Positions 24,687-37,488 are shown, numbered from the stretch's first letter. The stretch is 64,000 nt of DNA from Davidsoniella eucalypti (GCA_004009845.1 RMBW01000036.1:124001-188000); one strand, 5' to 3'. Notes: a model not told the origin generated them from the sequence alone. A program made the numbers and translations.

Positions 24687-26729
24687 AGATATTACTACAG
24701 CAATTACTTGTTAGAAAATATGCGCCGTGGGATCTTGGGTTTCGAAATGAGCTCACTCATGGTAAGATAGATATATCTGTTGGTATTTTTGTTGATAAGC
24801 ACTCGTGTCAGTGAGATAAGGCGATGCTAATAGTGATAGCATGAAACTAGATGTAAACAGAAATAATGTATGCGCCACAACTCTAGAAATAACAGATTTC
24901 AATGGCGGCAAGAAATAGAAAAGACTGAAAGTACACTATCTTCAAATCGTGATAATAAATAACTCTCTGGCTCTTTGTTTTCATTCTCTTATGGTTCCGC
25001 CACAACTACGCCTACTATCCAAGCGTCACGATCCCTAAGGGTTGTCAAAGATAAGAGCTGCCGAGGATTATCCAGCACGCAGCATTATCAGTTAGCAGCA
25101 ACAAAACATACAATAATATATCGGAGAATACCATGTAAGCGTGATACGGAAATAGTATTGCAACATTTGTATAAAGTCTATCTTTTATTATATAACATCC
25201 TACATACTTATGTAATCTTGGATGAAACTAAACTGACATGTAGATCACTATGCAGCTAATTTACGCACATTCAATAGGGTTACGGGATCGAAGGGTTAAG
25301 AACCACGCATATGATATGATTTTTGGCTAAATCGAATCTCATTGCTAGCCATGAGAGATACATAGGAACAATTAAATGACGGATCATATTTTACCTGCAT
25401 AAGTATTGCTACTGTCTATCGCCATTGAGTTTGGCTATGCGGTTATAGTTGTGAGATGTAGAGCCGCATAGCCTTGGTGTCCTTTTGGTGCCCTGATCCT
25501 GACACATAGAGCAACCGTGGCATGGCATGCAGGCTCGTAAGTTTTTGACAATCCTAAGAATAAGAAGAGACGTTTGTAACTGACAGGTTCGTCTGTATGA
25601 AAAACGATAAAAAAATCCGAGCATCTTGCATGTTACTTACTTGTCAAGTCAAAGTGGTCGGCTATCGCCTGCCGATAGCCGTGAGAGTTAGTTGTAAAGG
25701 CAAAATAGCATTTGCCTTTGTCGATAAGTTCGACGACGGATGTCGCTAGCCGCTTGGGCGATAGCCGACAACCGAGTCGCAGTGTGGAAGCGTGGAACTG
25801 TCGGGAGCGCTTGATAATATCGAAGTGGTAGTTACTATACATGTAGTCCAGAAAACAAAGTATACATGCTACTCTATATTCTCTGTATGGGAGCTTAGCT
25901 TGTAGAGAATGACACTGTTGAAGGCGAGATTCCTTGTTTACCGATGAACAGCTCACAGCATGATCGAACCAAAGGAAGAAGATGCAAAAAAGCTGGTTAA
26001 ATGTCTGTATCACGACATCCAGCCAAACATGGGAAGCCAGCAAACATAAGAAAGGTTACGCCACTAGCTAGTTATGCAACAAAATCATCACAAGGTTTGG
26101 TTGGGGCTAGTATTATTAGTGAATTGAGGCGAAATCAGATGCCATTCGAGTATCATTAGGGAAACATTTAGCATTACGTTGGGACCTGTTATGGAAGTCG
26201 CTATACACCAATTTTTGCCGATATCCAGGTTTTGAATATTACTGTTCCAGTCATAGCTGAGGAGGCAGTTGCTGTATAAAGTAAGGGTTTCGCTAATTAT
26301 TTTCGGTTTTTAGAAACACATCTTCTTATTTTTCTCCCTTTATTCTTGTTAATATTTCTGTTGCGGCAACGCTCGTCATTTATTCTCTTAGTCTTTCGTA
26401 TTCATCATATTTTTTTTTTCGTCATCTTCTTTGTTGATCTATTCCTTATCTATCATTACAGTCGCTTTTGCTTACCGTCGCTCCCCAAATCCCTGTCTCA
26501 ACCCTTCTGTAGACAGCGACTATACAGGCTTTTACAGAGAGCTCCTCGGCTAGAATTAGTAGCCAATAGCCGCAGATTAGCTCTTCAACTTCGTAATTAG
26601 CTAATCCAATACTTGAAGGGTACTTTTGCGATCGCAGTTCACATTGAGCTTGTCTTCTTACAGACTCATCTGCTTTGTCTAATTATCACATAAACGCAAT
26701 CCCTGGGTTAAACAGGCGCCGTCTTCCTG
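24687..26729. other. Divergent intergenic region GGT / DPL1
   Basis: About 2 kb between two divergent starts. Open frames exist on the minus strand (25409-25624 and 25633-26043), but they match no family I recognise and the second overlaps an inverted-repeat block (25657-25769). The part nearest DPL1 (26300-26700) is T-rich leader-like sequence. A decayed mobile element in the middle is possible but not shown. Confidence 0.5.
25657..25769. repeat. Nested perfect inverted repeats (113 bp)
   Basis: The block is bounded by perfect 13-bp inverted repeats (GTCGGCTATCGCC at 25657-25669, complement at 25757-25769). Inside are an 8-bp perfect hairpin with a 5-nt loop (25660-25680), a 9-bp perfect hairpin with a 6-nt loop (25696-25719), and a 5-bp hairpin (about 25720-25734). 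The outer arm and the first hairpin share the same 8-mer, so alternative foldings exist. It could be a miniature mobile element, a structured RNA or a protein-binding site. Confidence 0.6.
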
Positions 26730-28551
26730 ATGTCGTCTCGTATAATGTCCAGAACAGCTGTTCTGCCTGATGTAGTACGTCACACGCTGCAGCTTGTGCT
26801 GGCGAAACGACCTCAGCGGGCGGCTGACCTTTTGTCGCTTGATTCGTAAGTTGATCTCCCTGCCACTATGAACATGAGTTTGTTTGAATATGCGCTTTGG
26901 GGCCTTCATGACATAGCGGGCATGCTAACACCTGGCTACGATCTACTTAATCAGCTTCCGCAACATTGTATTCTTTTTCTTCATCCTTCGCTGGACCCGC
27001 GTCGCTTTCTACAAGTTGAAGGGCCGCGGCCCCATCGGAACCACGGTTGAAATCTATAACGAACTGCGCCGTATATTTTATGGATACCTTCTCCGGGCCC
27101 CTGGTGTACGCTCCCAAGTGCAAAAGGATGTCAGCGATGCGTTGTCCAAGCTGGAAAAGAAGCTGGTTCCTACTGGCATGACCCGTAATACTGTTCTGCC
27201 TCGCAAGGGTCTCAAGGAAGATGCCTTGCTTAAGGAGCTCGAGAAGCTCGCCAACATGGATCACACGCGTTGGGAGGATGGCTATGTGTCCGGTGCCGTA
27301 TACCACGGTGAAGACGATCTGATTCGTCTACAAACCCAGGCCTACGGCAAGTTCACCGTAGCAAACCCTATCCACCCCGATGTGTTCCCTGGTGTACGTA
27401 AGATGGAGGCTGAGGTTGTCGCTATGGTACTGTCTATGTTCAACGCACCCGAAGGAGCGGCTGGCGTCACTTCGGCTGGCGGTACGGATAGTATCTTGAT
27501 GGCCTGTCTAGCGGCCCGCCAGCGCGGCTATGTCGAGCGTAGTATCACCGAGCCCGAGATGATTCTTCCCGAGACGGCACACGTAGCTTTCCGCAAAGCC
27601 TGCGACTACTTCAAGATCAAGATGCACTTGGTGGACTGCCCTGCACCTAGCTATCAAGTCAACATCAAGGCAGTACAGCGCTTGATCAACCGTAACACGG
27701 TACTACTTGTCGGATCAGCGCCCAACTTCCCCCATGGTCTGATCGATGATATCTCCGGCCTTTCACGCTTGGCTGTCCAGAACGATCTATGCCTACATGT
27801 AGACTGCTGCTTGGGGTCTTTCCTGGTGCCGTTCCTGGAACAAGCCGGTTTCCGTGCTCCGCTATTCGACTTCCGCCTGCCTGGCGTAACATCGATTAGC
27901 TGCGATACACACAAGTACGGTTTTGCGCCCAAGGGTAACTCAACGGTCTTGTACCGCACGGCAAAACTGCGTCTATATCAGTACTACGTTTCTCCAGACT
28001 GGAGTGGTGGTGTATATGCCTCACCTGGCCTGGCTGGTAGCCGCCCTGGCGCGCTTATTGCAGGCTGCTGGACGAGTATGATGAATGTCGGGCAAGACGG
28101 CTACATTGCCGCATGCAAGAAGATTGTTGGCACGGCCCGCAGCATCCAGGCTGAGATCGAGACTCGGCCGGAGCTCAGCGATGAGCTTGTCATCATGGGT
28201 GACCCCATGGTTTCTGTGGTAGCTTTCCGCGCGAAATCACTCAACACATATGACATTGCTGATGCCATGTCAAACAAGGGCTGGCACTTGAACGCATTGC
28301 AAAACCCGCCTGCTATACATGTGGCAGTGACCATGCCGATTGTCAAGGTATGGGAGAAGCTCGTACAGGACCTGCGAGACGTGGTTGTAGCCGAGCGCGA
28401 GAAGGAAAAGGCGCTGGTTAAGCAGGGCAAGGGCGGCCGTAAGCCGACGGGCGATACCGCAGTACTTTACGGCGTTGCGGGTTCATTGCCGAACAAGAGC
28501 GTTGTGGTAGAGTTGGCATCGGGATTCTTGGATCTTTTGTATAAGACTTGA
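26730..28551 (+). CDS. DPL1: Sphingosine-1-phosphate lyase Dpl1 (PLP enzyme, ER membrane)
   Basis: Exons 26730-26845 and 26955-28551 give 570 aa; the intron is 109 nt with a CTAAC branch. The enzyme cleaves phosphorylated long-chain bases to a fatty aldehyde and phosphoethanolamine, the exit step of sphingolipid metabolism. A short luminal N terminus leads to one membrane helix formed across the splice (FRNIVFFFFILRW, about 39-52). The PLP-dependent decarboxylase-like domain follows, with HPDVFPGVRKMEAEVV, TSAGGTDSILMA, HVDCCLGSF and the PLP-binding lysine in CDTHKYGFAPKG, about Lys359. SGGVYASPGLAGSRPG is also diagnostic. The first exon was chosen because it restores both frame and membrane segment. 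A small extra exon within 26880-26940 cannot be excluded. The protein looks intact. Confidence 0.92.
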
Positions 28552-29327
28552 AGCCCAAGAAATGATGATTTACGCTCTACGAAGCGGTTTTGTTTAATTT
28601 AGCATCCAATCTCAAGGATGTCTGATGTTTGTTTTTATATATGACGGAGTCTTCATTCTACTTGTATTCCACATCTGCTAATCATATCTAGTCATGATGA
28701 GGCACCTGTTTCTATTGTTCTTTTTTTTATCTAACAGAATCATATCACCAAATATTACTAATGTATGACGGCCTGACGGTTGCTACAACTAGCTCGCAAA
28801 AGTGCACTTTTCTTCATCATATGAGATGCCGAGATTATGACGCATCTTATGCCTACGGAGGCATCTGATTGGCACATCAAAGTGCAACAATTTATCGCGG
28901 CTGGTCTTATTATTTTGGCCGGACACGGGGTATCTCGGATTGAAACCAAAAGAATAGAGACCGAGACCCTTTGCTCCAGAGTCAGCTAAAGGGTATACGT
29001 ACGATGCCATATCACATGAAATGTATGAATTATCGGCTGCAGAATAAAGGAAATAGTAGGCTGGAGGGCCTCATCGATCAACTCAGGCAATTTATGCGTG
29101 TGACCATCTCATTGGATCAATCAATTTACAGATATGGAGATATCCAACCAAGATACTGTGTTTTTGCCTTGCTTTGTGTTGGGGTGGGATGTTTTGAATG
29201 CCACATCATGAGCCGGGCTAGACTATAATGCGGTATACTTGGTTCAATTCAAGCGGCAGTATTGGCATCTCCTCCCAAGCCGATAAGAAGGAAGAGTGCC
29301 TGCATACCTTTCAAAGTGCATCAACGG

Positions 29328-29353
29328 CAAAGTACAATGACAAAGTACAATGA
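29328..29353 (+). repeat. 13-bp perfect tandem duplication
   Basis: CAAAGTACAATGA occurs twice with no spacer, followed by a third partial start (CAAAG). Probably a simple slippage duplication. Confidence 0.6.
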
Positions 29354-30040
29354 CAAAGCAGCTAACTACATACGTAATAGGCTAGTTGAGAGAGGCCTCG
29401 TAATTGACGACTTGCTTGCTATAGTGATTAGTCATAACTCACTAAAATAGGGTTGGTAACCGAGACGAAGAGCCAGTATAGTCGTGAAGACTAGATTATA
29501 TTTTTTATTTCTTCTCCAACATTCCGTGAATAATCTATTTATAGTAAACTGAAAAATAAGGCGAGCTTCGAGACAACACACTAAAAGTAAGATGGAGTGA
29601 CTTTTTTCGGCGTATAAACCTCAAGCCTCATAAAACGCGGTCCAGACGAAGGAAGGAGACGGCAACGAGGTGTAAACATGATATGCCCGGCTTGTATTGC
29701 ATCACCAGACTCAGCTGCTGCCTATATAGTAGTCGGATAAGCGGGTGACGTAAGTATACGCATACATATAACCGGTACAGTACACAAATATTCCAGCTGG
29801 GGCAAAACTATACTCAAGTCCACCCTATGCCTAAGGTAGTGCGTCTACGAAGTTCTGCAGAAGGTAGATGCCAGGCAGTAACCATACTGTTCTAAGAGGG
29901 TTTGTAATACAAGGAGCTGCGAAATGCTCTAAAAGTTGAAATCTGGAATAGCATATAACGAAACCATGACAAACGCTCTGTATCTCAGTGGCCCGTCACT
30001 GAAGAGAAGTAGATTGTCCTTCACCTTACATTGTATACTA

Positions 30041-30134
30041 AGTATTAGTCCAACTGTGTATCTTGGGGTACCGAGGTGCTACATAGCTATCAAAGCTCCA
30101 TTTCTACCTTGATAAAAAAATGAATTAAAAAAAA
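30041..30134 (+). repeat. A-tailed interspersed repeat, copy 2
   Basis: The partner of the repeat at 1323-1414, in the same orientation. The most conserved part is an unbroken 22-nt match around CCGAGGTGCTACATAGC. Immediately after the shared end (about 30114) the copy runs into an A-rich stretch to about 30134. No target-site duplication is evident by eye. Confidence 0.6.
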
Positions 30135-31573
30135 GTACACAAATATACAGTGCATGGCATATACGGTTCAGCCCGTGTTAATTGTCCTGTATCCATATAG
30201 ATAGTCTCGTCGGCTTACCTAACCAAAGAAAGAAGGAGGAAAAGGAAACACAAGCTTGAAAAAGCCCACGAAGGTGCTGTGAGCTAACCACAGATGACCA
30301 AAAACAGGGCCAAAGATTGGTGCTACATATTTATTCGTTGGCCCGGTCGTATTACAGGAATCTATACTACGGAAACTGAGAATTCGTGCTCACGGCTGCC
30401 GTGTCGTTTTCCCTGTCCCGACAGTTATAGCGAGGCAAAAGCGATCATGAGGTTGAAGTACTTCTCATATTATACAACGAAATCGGGAAAAAAGTAAGGC
30501 TTAGCTTATTGTTGCTCCCTGTGACATGTCGGATTTCACGCCATGAAAACTATACACTGTAGAATGGTTTTAGAAGCAAGTGGTTTTTGATGGCCGTCCT
30601 TTGCCGCTACCAGAGAAGGATATTGAATCTTTGTTTTATTTGCCTATGGCTCGGCATCAAACATCTGCAAAACGCTCTCTATTCATGCGATTCTCTTCTT
30701 TTACTGGCAATCTCAAAGGCGGAATTAGCATTGTAGAATACTTCATCAGTTTAAGACATCACCAAGAAGTTAATCAAGCTGGGAATCTGCCTTTGGCAAC
30801 TTGAGTTTACTATAACGTTCTTGGCCGCTATTGAGTGCATTTGTTTGTGCGACTGAGTAAGTGTCCTGCCTATAGCATAGATCCTATCTACGGCATAATT
30901 AGCCTATGAATCACCCTATCAAAGATGCGGATATTTGCTCTATCACAGCCACCACCAGTAAGCTATCACATGCCTGAATACACCACTTAAACAACTGTCG
31001 TTTGCAAATCTCTGAAATGCGTGTATGAGACACAGTTTGTATTCTTATAAGGCCAAAATGTTTTAGGTAATGGAAAAGCTGCATAAGCGTCGATCTGGTC
31101 TCGTCGCCCCGTTTCCTCTACGGCTTTGGGTAAAACATGCGCCCTCTTATTGTTGAGTAAGATATGTATCTATTGGCAGACAGATTATGGCGATCTAGTG
31201 CGGTTATAGCTGCATACACCATAGAAATGGCATATCTGGGACTTTACGCCTGTTAGACTTGGCGGGATCTATGAAAGTAAGCGTCCGCCGAAATAGAAAA
31301 AAGGCAAATCCAAGCCGCGCAGTCTTGTAAGCCGCCCTGGATTCCGAACGCTCTGGCTTGGTACTTCTTTCGGTCGAGCTTTAGCTATAGCTTGGACTGT
31401 GTCCACTGCCAAATATATAAGTAACAGTGTTTCCCGTCCCGATTCGTTCTTCTAATATCTCAAACCACCAGCCAACCTTCCAGTATAATCTTCTCAAAGT
31501 TCACCTAGATAACAGCTTCTTTCTTGTATCATCAAGCGTCTATCTTAAGCATTTGAACCAATCAAATCACAAC

Positions 31574-33867
31574 ATGGCTGCGAACTCTGGGGATAGCCCT
31601 AGTAGCTCGCCTACTCGGGCCGCTGGTTATCAGGCACACTGCCAATCCGACTCTGACTCTGACTCCGAATATACCCCCAACTCTGAACGTGATGGCTACT
31701 GCGTAACATCACAGAAGGAGCCGCGGCCTGCTTTCACCAAAGACCCTTCTGGTAAAGCTCCTTCTGTTCATGGCCAAGTGCCACGCCGTCCACCTACTGG
31801 CACTACTCGAAGAGAGTATCTACGCAGTCACCAGAACGGCATGCCAGAGATAGTTCCTGGCAAAACAGCAACTATGGCCAAGGGCAGTCTTGATCGCTCC
31901 ATCGACAAGGCACAAGAGGCTGAATTGGCGCAGCTTTCATCGTCAGCCGGTAAGCTCCTATTTGATCTATGGGCATATCTTCCTAGATGGCGATAGTCAC
32001 TAACATCAATGTTACACATAAGCTACTAAGCCACAAACATCACATGAAGACCGCCCTATATGGCTGGCTGTGGATTCTGAAGGTGCCGCTTCCCGGCCTA
32101 GTTCCTGCTACGCGACTGACTTCGAGTCAGCCTACTCAAGCTTTGAAGATAGCTCTGATGAAGAGCAAATTCCATCTCCTACGCGCGATCGCTCCCGGCA
32201 ACGGGAGGCTATGCGTGCTAGCTATGATAATGAGCACAATCATATCTCATTCATCCCGCCTCCGCCTCCCCCCGCACCGACCTTGCCTTCTCAGGATCCT
32301 CCCCCTCACCCTTCCCCGCCTCCGCCTTTGGCCTCTGAGCAGCAACTGCGTAAGCAGAGATCTGTCCATTTCCGCGCAAAGCACCCCCCGTTGCTGCTGG
32401 CACTAGATAAGGCTCTTGCTGTGAAAGATGATGCCTGGGGTCGGCTGTTTCTTGGCGAAGCACAGCCAACGGCCAAAATGACTGCGGTGCTACGAGGACT
32501 AGCCAAGCACTTAGTAAGTTAGACCGCGGTGTATGTATGGGTTTCTCCATGGACGATTAACATTCTTCTATCTAGTGTGCCATCCTTGGTAAACCAGGTC
32601 TCTCTCCCGAAATCATGAGTTATTTTTATAGGCAATGCCCCGTGCCAAGCGAGCCTCTTCCCTTTGAAAGTGAGTATACAACACAGTATCTTGATCTCTC
32701 TTGGCATCCTACTTACGACATCCAGGACTATTCGGTCAAGCCCAGGAAAGTGACGCTTTCACATGTCTATCTAATCTGTACGAAGACCTTCAATGTGAAC
32801 AGATCTGGATCAAAGGCGCCTCGGTCCGGTCGCCTCCGAATGTTCCAACCCTAACGCCGGCCGGCTTTGCGCGCTGGATGACGATCCATATCCAAGCGCA
32901 CCCGGATATTGAGGCTACACGAATGCAGCGAATCGTGCAAAACTGGAGCTTCGACATCAAGATCCCCAGCGATCCAAGCAACGCTTCTTCTCTCTCATCT
33001 CCAACCTTATCTTCATCGCCTACTTCTCTCAATGTCGTGAGTTGGCGCACGCCCAAGCAAATCTCACCCCATCTATTCCCGGACACGGCGGTTCCCAAGA
33101 TGAAGGAAAGACTAGACAAGGCACTGGCACGTAACTTCCCGAGTCTCTTCGATGCCAAAACTACGGCGTTAGATGTGGAGAGAAAGCGCAAGCAAGATAT
33201 GGAGCTCGATCGTATCCTCGTAAAAGGTGAGCGCCGCAAACTCGGAAGCATCTCGCCCGAGTCCCAACGCGGCGTTGTACCGGCACCTCGATTAACACTG
33301 CCCTCCACATCTAGCCACACATCCCATCGTCGAGGCCACGGCGAAGAACGAGAAAGTGAGCGAGATCACGGGCGGGATCGGGATCGGAAGCGAGAGCGGG
33401 ATCATAGACGGGAACACGACCGTACGAGAGATAGACCACCACCACACTACCACCGCCACGGAGACGGTACTAACAACCACGCCCGACCCAAATCCCACAA
33501 CTCCAACCTCGTCCTCCCCCAGGACCGCAGTCGAGACCGTAGCACAGACCGCAGTCGAAATCACAACCGAAACCATAGTCGGAGTCGCGATATCGCCACC
33601 AACCGAAGACACGGCCACGAATGGCAGAAACGGCACGATAGCTCCGTTCTTCCGAGTAGTCATCGCATGGACTCTTCACGGCGTCGGTCTCACCTTGTTC
33701 CAGCGTCTCCGTCAACTGCCTCTCGGTCACGTGCTTCGGAACGCGATGCTGGTGTTGGCAGTGGTGGTGATAATGATCGGTCTCACAAACGTAGTTCGAA
33801 GGCGCATCCGCGCCCCCAGAGCCGATTGCATGGTCTAATGCAGATTGCTACGGAACTTATGACATGA
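31574..33867 (+). CDS. DUF7514-type fungal protein with RD/RE-rich tail (about 700 aa)
   Basis: Exons 31574-31949, 32023-32513, 32576-32669 and 32726-33867 join in frame to 700 aa. Introns are 73, 62 and 56 nt. Residues 1-250 are Ser/Asp/Pro-rich and disordered, with a polyproline run near 225-250. About 261-435 matches the fungal domain I know as DUF7514: WGRLFLGEAQPT...LRGLAKHL, SPEIMSYFYRQCPVP, FTCLSNLYEDLQCE, LTPAGFARWMTIHIQAHPD and a following ISPHLFPD. All three introns but one fall in this domain, and the splices are supported by its continuity. The tail (about 500-640) is very rich in Arg, Asp, Glu, His and Ser with RDR and SRD repeats, like RS-type nuclear proteins. No enzymatic function is known to me. 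RNA association is only a guess from the tail. Confidence 0.82.
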
Positions 33868-34104
33868 GGTGTAAGTGAGAGAAGTTGCTAGTTAGGGTTA
33901 TAATGTACAGATTGTTTGCTCCACCTAAAACGACATGCGTTTTTAGTGTTGAGCCTAGATAGTGTTAGATGTATTTTGTTTTTTTAGTCTATGATAAGAC
34001 AAAGTGCTTGAAATTATATACTATGACATGTTATAGATATCCCCCCTAAAAAATCCGTTAAATTTATTCTTCGTAAAGTCGTTAAAAAAGCAAAACTTGA
34101 GCTG

Positions 34105-35917
34105 TCACGAGCTTTCTGTTCGTCCTGAAACTCGCGCATATGCTGAGTAATAGCTATGCTGTGAAAAGGTTTTCTGTGGCTGTTGTTGTGGCTGTTGATA
34201 ATATAGCTGTGTCGGCGTTGGCTCAGGTGATGAAGCCATTGACGAAGAGAATGACGAGGAAGAAGTAGCCAAATTTACATTCTGTGTTTCCATGTTTGCA
34301 GCTTTCCGGGCCATACGCTTTTGCTTTAGCTCTGCCCAGTCCGCCTTGAAGTTAAGGATACTTTGGTAAAGTTCTGGATCCACGCCTTCACGTGGTACTT
34401 GTACTTCTATAGCCTTTAGGCATAGCCGCAAATATGCAACTTCGGAGTCGTTTTCCTGAAGCTCTTCTTCAAGGTGTGTTACGCGGCCCTGTAAGAACAA
34501 TATACGTTGGGCAGCACGCTCAGCTCGCTCTATCAAAATCGATTGAATATGCTAGAAAGATTATGTTAGTATTTGTTTATATCTACACTCAATTTTGTTG
34601 AGTAGATGAAAGGATGAAAAAATAACTTACGTCAGTTTCTTCTTGGCGAGCACGAAGGTTGTTGATGAGGCCTTCCAAATTATCATTCAGCTTCTCCGTC
34701 TCGGAAACTAGCAAGCGAGCATCTTCTAATGAGATTCCCCTAGGCCCGCGGGTTATCTGTTCGTAGTCCGTATCTGAGTCACCACTATCATCGTCCTCCT
34801 CAGAATCGTCATCGTCATCGTCTTCTTCACTGCTTTCCTCGCGGATCACACTATTATATTTTGGTGGGATCAACGCAGGCGTCTGTGTTCTCGAATGTGT
34901 CGTAGCTGGTAACCGCAGTTGGCGCTGCGGTGAGCCTGGTCTGCTCTCGCGTAGCATGGCACTTAGATCAGTGAACCGCGACCCAAACAACGATTGGCGT
35001 AGTGGCGATGCATCGAAATCAAGACTCATCGGGCGACTCAAGCGCGGTCGTGCGCGAAGGGGATGACTCGACGTTGGCGTTGCACCTGGGTCGTAATTGC
35101 TGTCTAGTACATCATCGAAGCATGCTCTGCTTGAAGATGGGTCGTATAAAGTGCTCTCCAGGTCGTCCAGTTGGGTATGAAGGGATGCTACTGCAAAAGG
35201 GCTCAGATCACCAGAGGCACGGATACGTGCTGTCAAATCATCGAGACGCTTGGCGAGGGCGGCTTTGGCAGCGGCATCATATGCTTCACTAGTACCCAAA
35301 GCACGCCGGATAGGAGTACGGAAGGCACTGCTTTCGCTCTCACGTCTACGATGGCGGTTCTTCTCGTTTGTAGAGCGAATATGCTCTACCAAGTCTCGGT
35401 GTTTCTCGATATCTAATTCGCTGTGCTGCGATTGGTTTTGGGCACTCGTCCTGCTGTTATTCACCCCTAAGAACGGACCGTAGTTCGAGTCATTGATAGA
35501 TCCTGACGATACCCTAGAGTCCATCGAGACAGCCACGAAATCTACCGAGTTGGTACTAACGATGCGCTGCCGCCGGCCACGCTGCTGGCTATCCTCGTCT
35601 GTACTTGGATGTTCTTCTTCCTCCTCTCGATTTTCATTATGATGATGATGATCCTGTCCGTATCTCTCGTCGCTAGATCCACGTTCGCTAGCGTCTAGCA
35701 CATCTGTACTTCTACGTAACGGAGACGGACTGAAGCTTTGGCTAACGCTGCGGAAATGGCCATGTGCCGAAGTCACTGCTGTAGTGGCGGTAGACGGTGT
35801 GGTAAGTGAACTGTATGCTCGACTACGGCTGTGCTGTGGCGTAAATATAGGTGGGTTGTGGTCCATTCCACCAGCGCCAGAGTCGCTGCTGCTGGAGCTG
35901 CCAGTGAACGACCACAT
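34105..35917 (-). CDS. Conserved fungal coiled-coil protein (about 577 aa)
   Basis: Exons 35917-34631 and 34551-34105 join in phase 0; the intron is 79 nt. I do not recognise a named family, but the segment across the splice (LRARQEETD / HIQSILIERAERAAQRILFLQGRVTHLEEEL, about 418-460) is a strong coiled coil. The following LRLCLKAIEVQVP resembles conserved fungal hypothetical proteins. The N-terminal 200 residues are disordered, with His, Glu and Ser runs. A helical block lies at about 205-280, and an acidic stretch (EESSEEDDDDDDSEED) at about 365-385. The C terminus is Gln/Pro/Ser-rich. The start is uncertain: the frame is open upstream to about 36022 without another ATG, and a TAG there could be the acceptor of an unseen first exon. 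It is convergent with the DUF7514-type gene (237 bp between stops). Confidence 0.75.
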
Positions 35918-36265
35918 TCGCTCTCTCTCATCTACAGGTGGCTTGCGTTCTTCTCTGCGCCTCTCGGGATTGACACGTGATCTGCTCTTGTGGACTACAG
36001 ATGGAAAATATCCCAAGGGCTAGAGACTCGGTCTCAGCGGGAAAGAAGCGACAAAGAGAAGCGGTCAGCAAACAACCACCAAACTGTCGACCAAGGTAAA
36101 CAAGTAGGATTGATGCGCCAGGGGCTCAGATCAGTCAAAGATTAGATCTCGGGCGGCGTGATCGAAGCTGCTCTGGCGGTTGACGATAAAAATTACGCCC
36201 AAGGCCTGCGAATGATGTAAGAAAAACGAGCCCACTAAGCGAAATTAGAGGTTTTCGCCCTTCAG

Positions 36266-36273
36266 TGACGTCA
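36266..36273. promoter_or_regulatory. TGACGTCA (CRE, ATF/CREB-type bZIP site)
   Basis: A perfect 8-bp palindrome, the consensus of Atf1/CREB bZIP factors that in fungi mediate stress-MAPK responses. It lies about 350 bp upstream of the coiled-coil gene start, so that gene is the likeliest target. Motif seen, function inferred. Confidence 0.4.
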
Positions 36274-37463
36274 ATCCAGGATAAACAACTGAAAGCAAAA
36301 GGAAATATGTCGTAGATCTTGTAAAGAATCGAAGAAATTGGCTGATATCACAGCCTCGCGTTGTTCACCCAGAGTTTGGTTTAGAAAGATACAACTATTT
36401 TGCTGATAAGTCGGACAGCCTTCCTGCTCCTGCCTGTTCCGACATAAGAAAGCAAAAAAATAATGAGCATACGCGCCTGTCGATATCCAAGCTTCCTTCT
36501 GCACAGTTGTCTCTTTAGCTGACAATAGAGAAAAGAGTATATGTGACAATTAATGGAAGTTTGGTTTGTTCGGTGAATATGCGCGTCGCAAATGCTCTGA
36601 GCGAAAAAAAATCCGATAAGAAAAGAAGCCAGTGTTAGGTCGCGATTTCTGTCGCTGAACCAACCTGCTTAGTTGCGCCGTGGGATTCTTCAGTTACAAC
36701 TGAGGAGCTGATGGGTATTGATTTATGCAGGTTCGTCATTCCTGCTGCTGCTGCTACTGCTGTACGATTGATTGTGCCTGGACAAAATCGTCAGAGTGGG
36801 CTATAGCAGCAGCCAGCCAAAAAGTGTCTAAGCTTTATGCCGTTCTAAGATTTCGGTACGGGAGTGGCCCATGTAGAATTTGTGCAAGTTGATTTGATCG
36901 ATCAAGCAAGTCGCCCAGCCCTTTTCTATCTTATCAAAACGGACTCTATAGGAAGATCTCCGAGGCTCGGATAAATTAGCAGAGTGTTGCGTGCGACTGC
37001 CTTTAGTGCTACTCTACTTTACTAGTATACCCTTACACGTAATCTGTATTTGTACAGTACAACCCACTTCGCCTATGTCTAGAATTATAGAATTATGACC
37101 AAATCGTGGTCACAAAGTTGTTTTTCGTCAAACATCTGGGCTCCCATCTGTTCCCATATCTGCTCATATCAACTAACAAGTCGTCTACAGGTGTGTTAGC
37201 AGCAGTACTAGTGCGAATTGGGCCCTGATCTAGTGCTCTGAATTCGATCCAATTATTCCTTTTTACATTGTCATTGTGCGCCTCTTTAGAGCCTTACGCT
37301 AGCTGTCATGCACAAAATCAGATATTATCCCTGTCATTTTCATCCCATCGAAGCCAAGGGCGACTAATATCGTGACGGTGGTCTTATTGTCACAAGGGTT
37401 AGTTTGCGGCTAAACCAGGGCTCAACATACTGGGTCCAACGTCTGCGTTTGGATTGGCTAAGC

Positions 37464-37488
37464 TTTTGGTGCGCTTTCAGCACCAAAA
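37464..37488. repeat. Perfect 9-bp hairpin
   Basis: TTTTGGTGC and its complement are separated by a 7-nt loop. With one interruption the pairing can extend further (AGC/GCT flanks). It lies 1.2 kb upstream of PDK. Function unknown. Confidence 0.5.

Larger units (their letters stand above)
28552..31573. other. Intergenic region DPL1 / DUF7514-type gene
   Basis: About 3 kb with no gene I can support. It contains copy 2 of the A-tailed repeat (30041-30134) and a 13-bp tandem duplication (29328-29353). Short open frames at 28971-29228, 30294-30497 and 30580-30804 show no domain and no splice partners. The last 150 bp probably belong to the leader of the next gene. Confidence 0.5.

Noticed and set aside
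25633..26043. A 136-aa minus-strand frame between GGT and DPL1
   Set aside because: No family resemblance, and its end runs through the inverted-repeat block. It could be a transposon remnant, but I cannot support it as a gene.
33356..33838. A 160-aa frame overlapping the last exon of the DUF7514-type gene
   Set aside because: It is the shifted reading of the RD/RE-repeat DNA, which stays open in several frames because of its composition.
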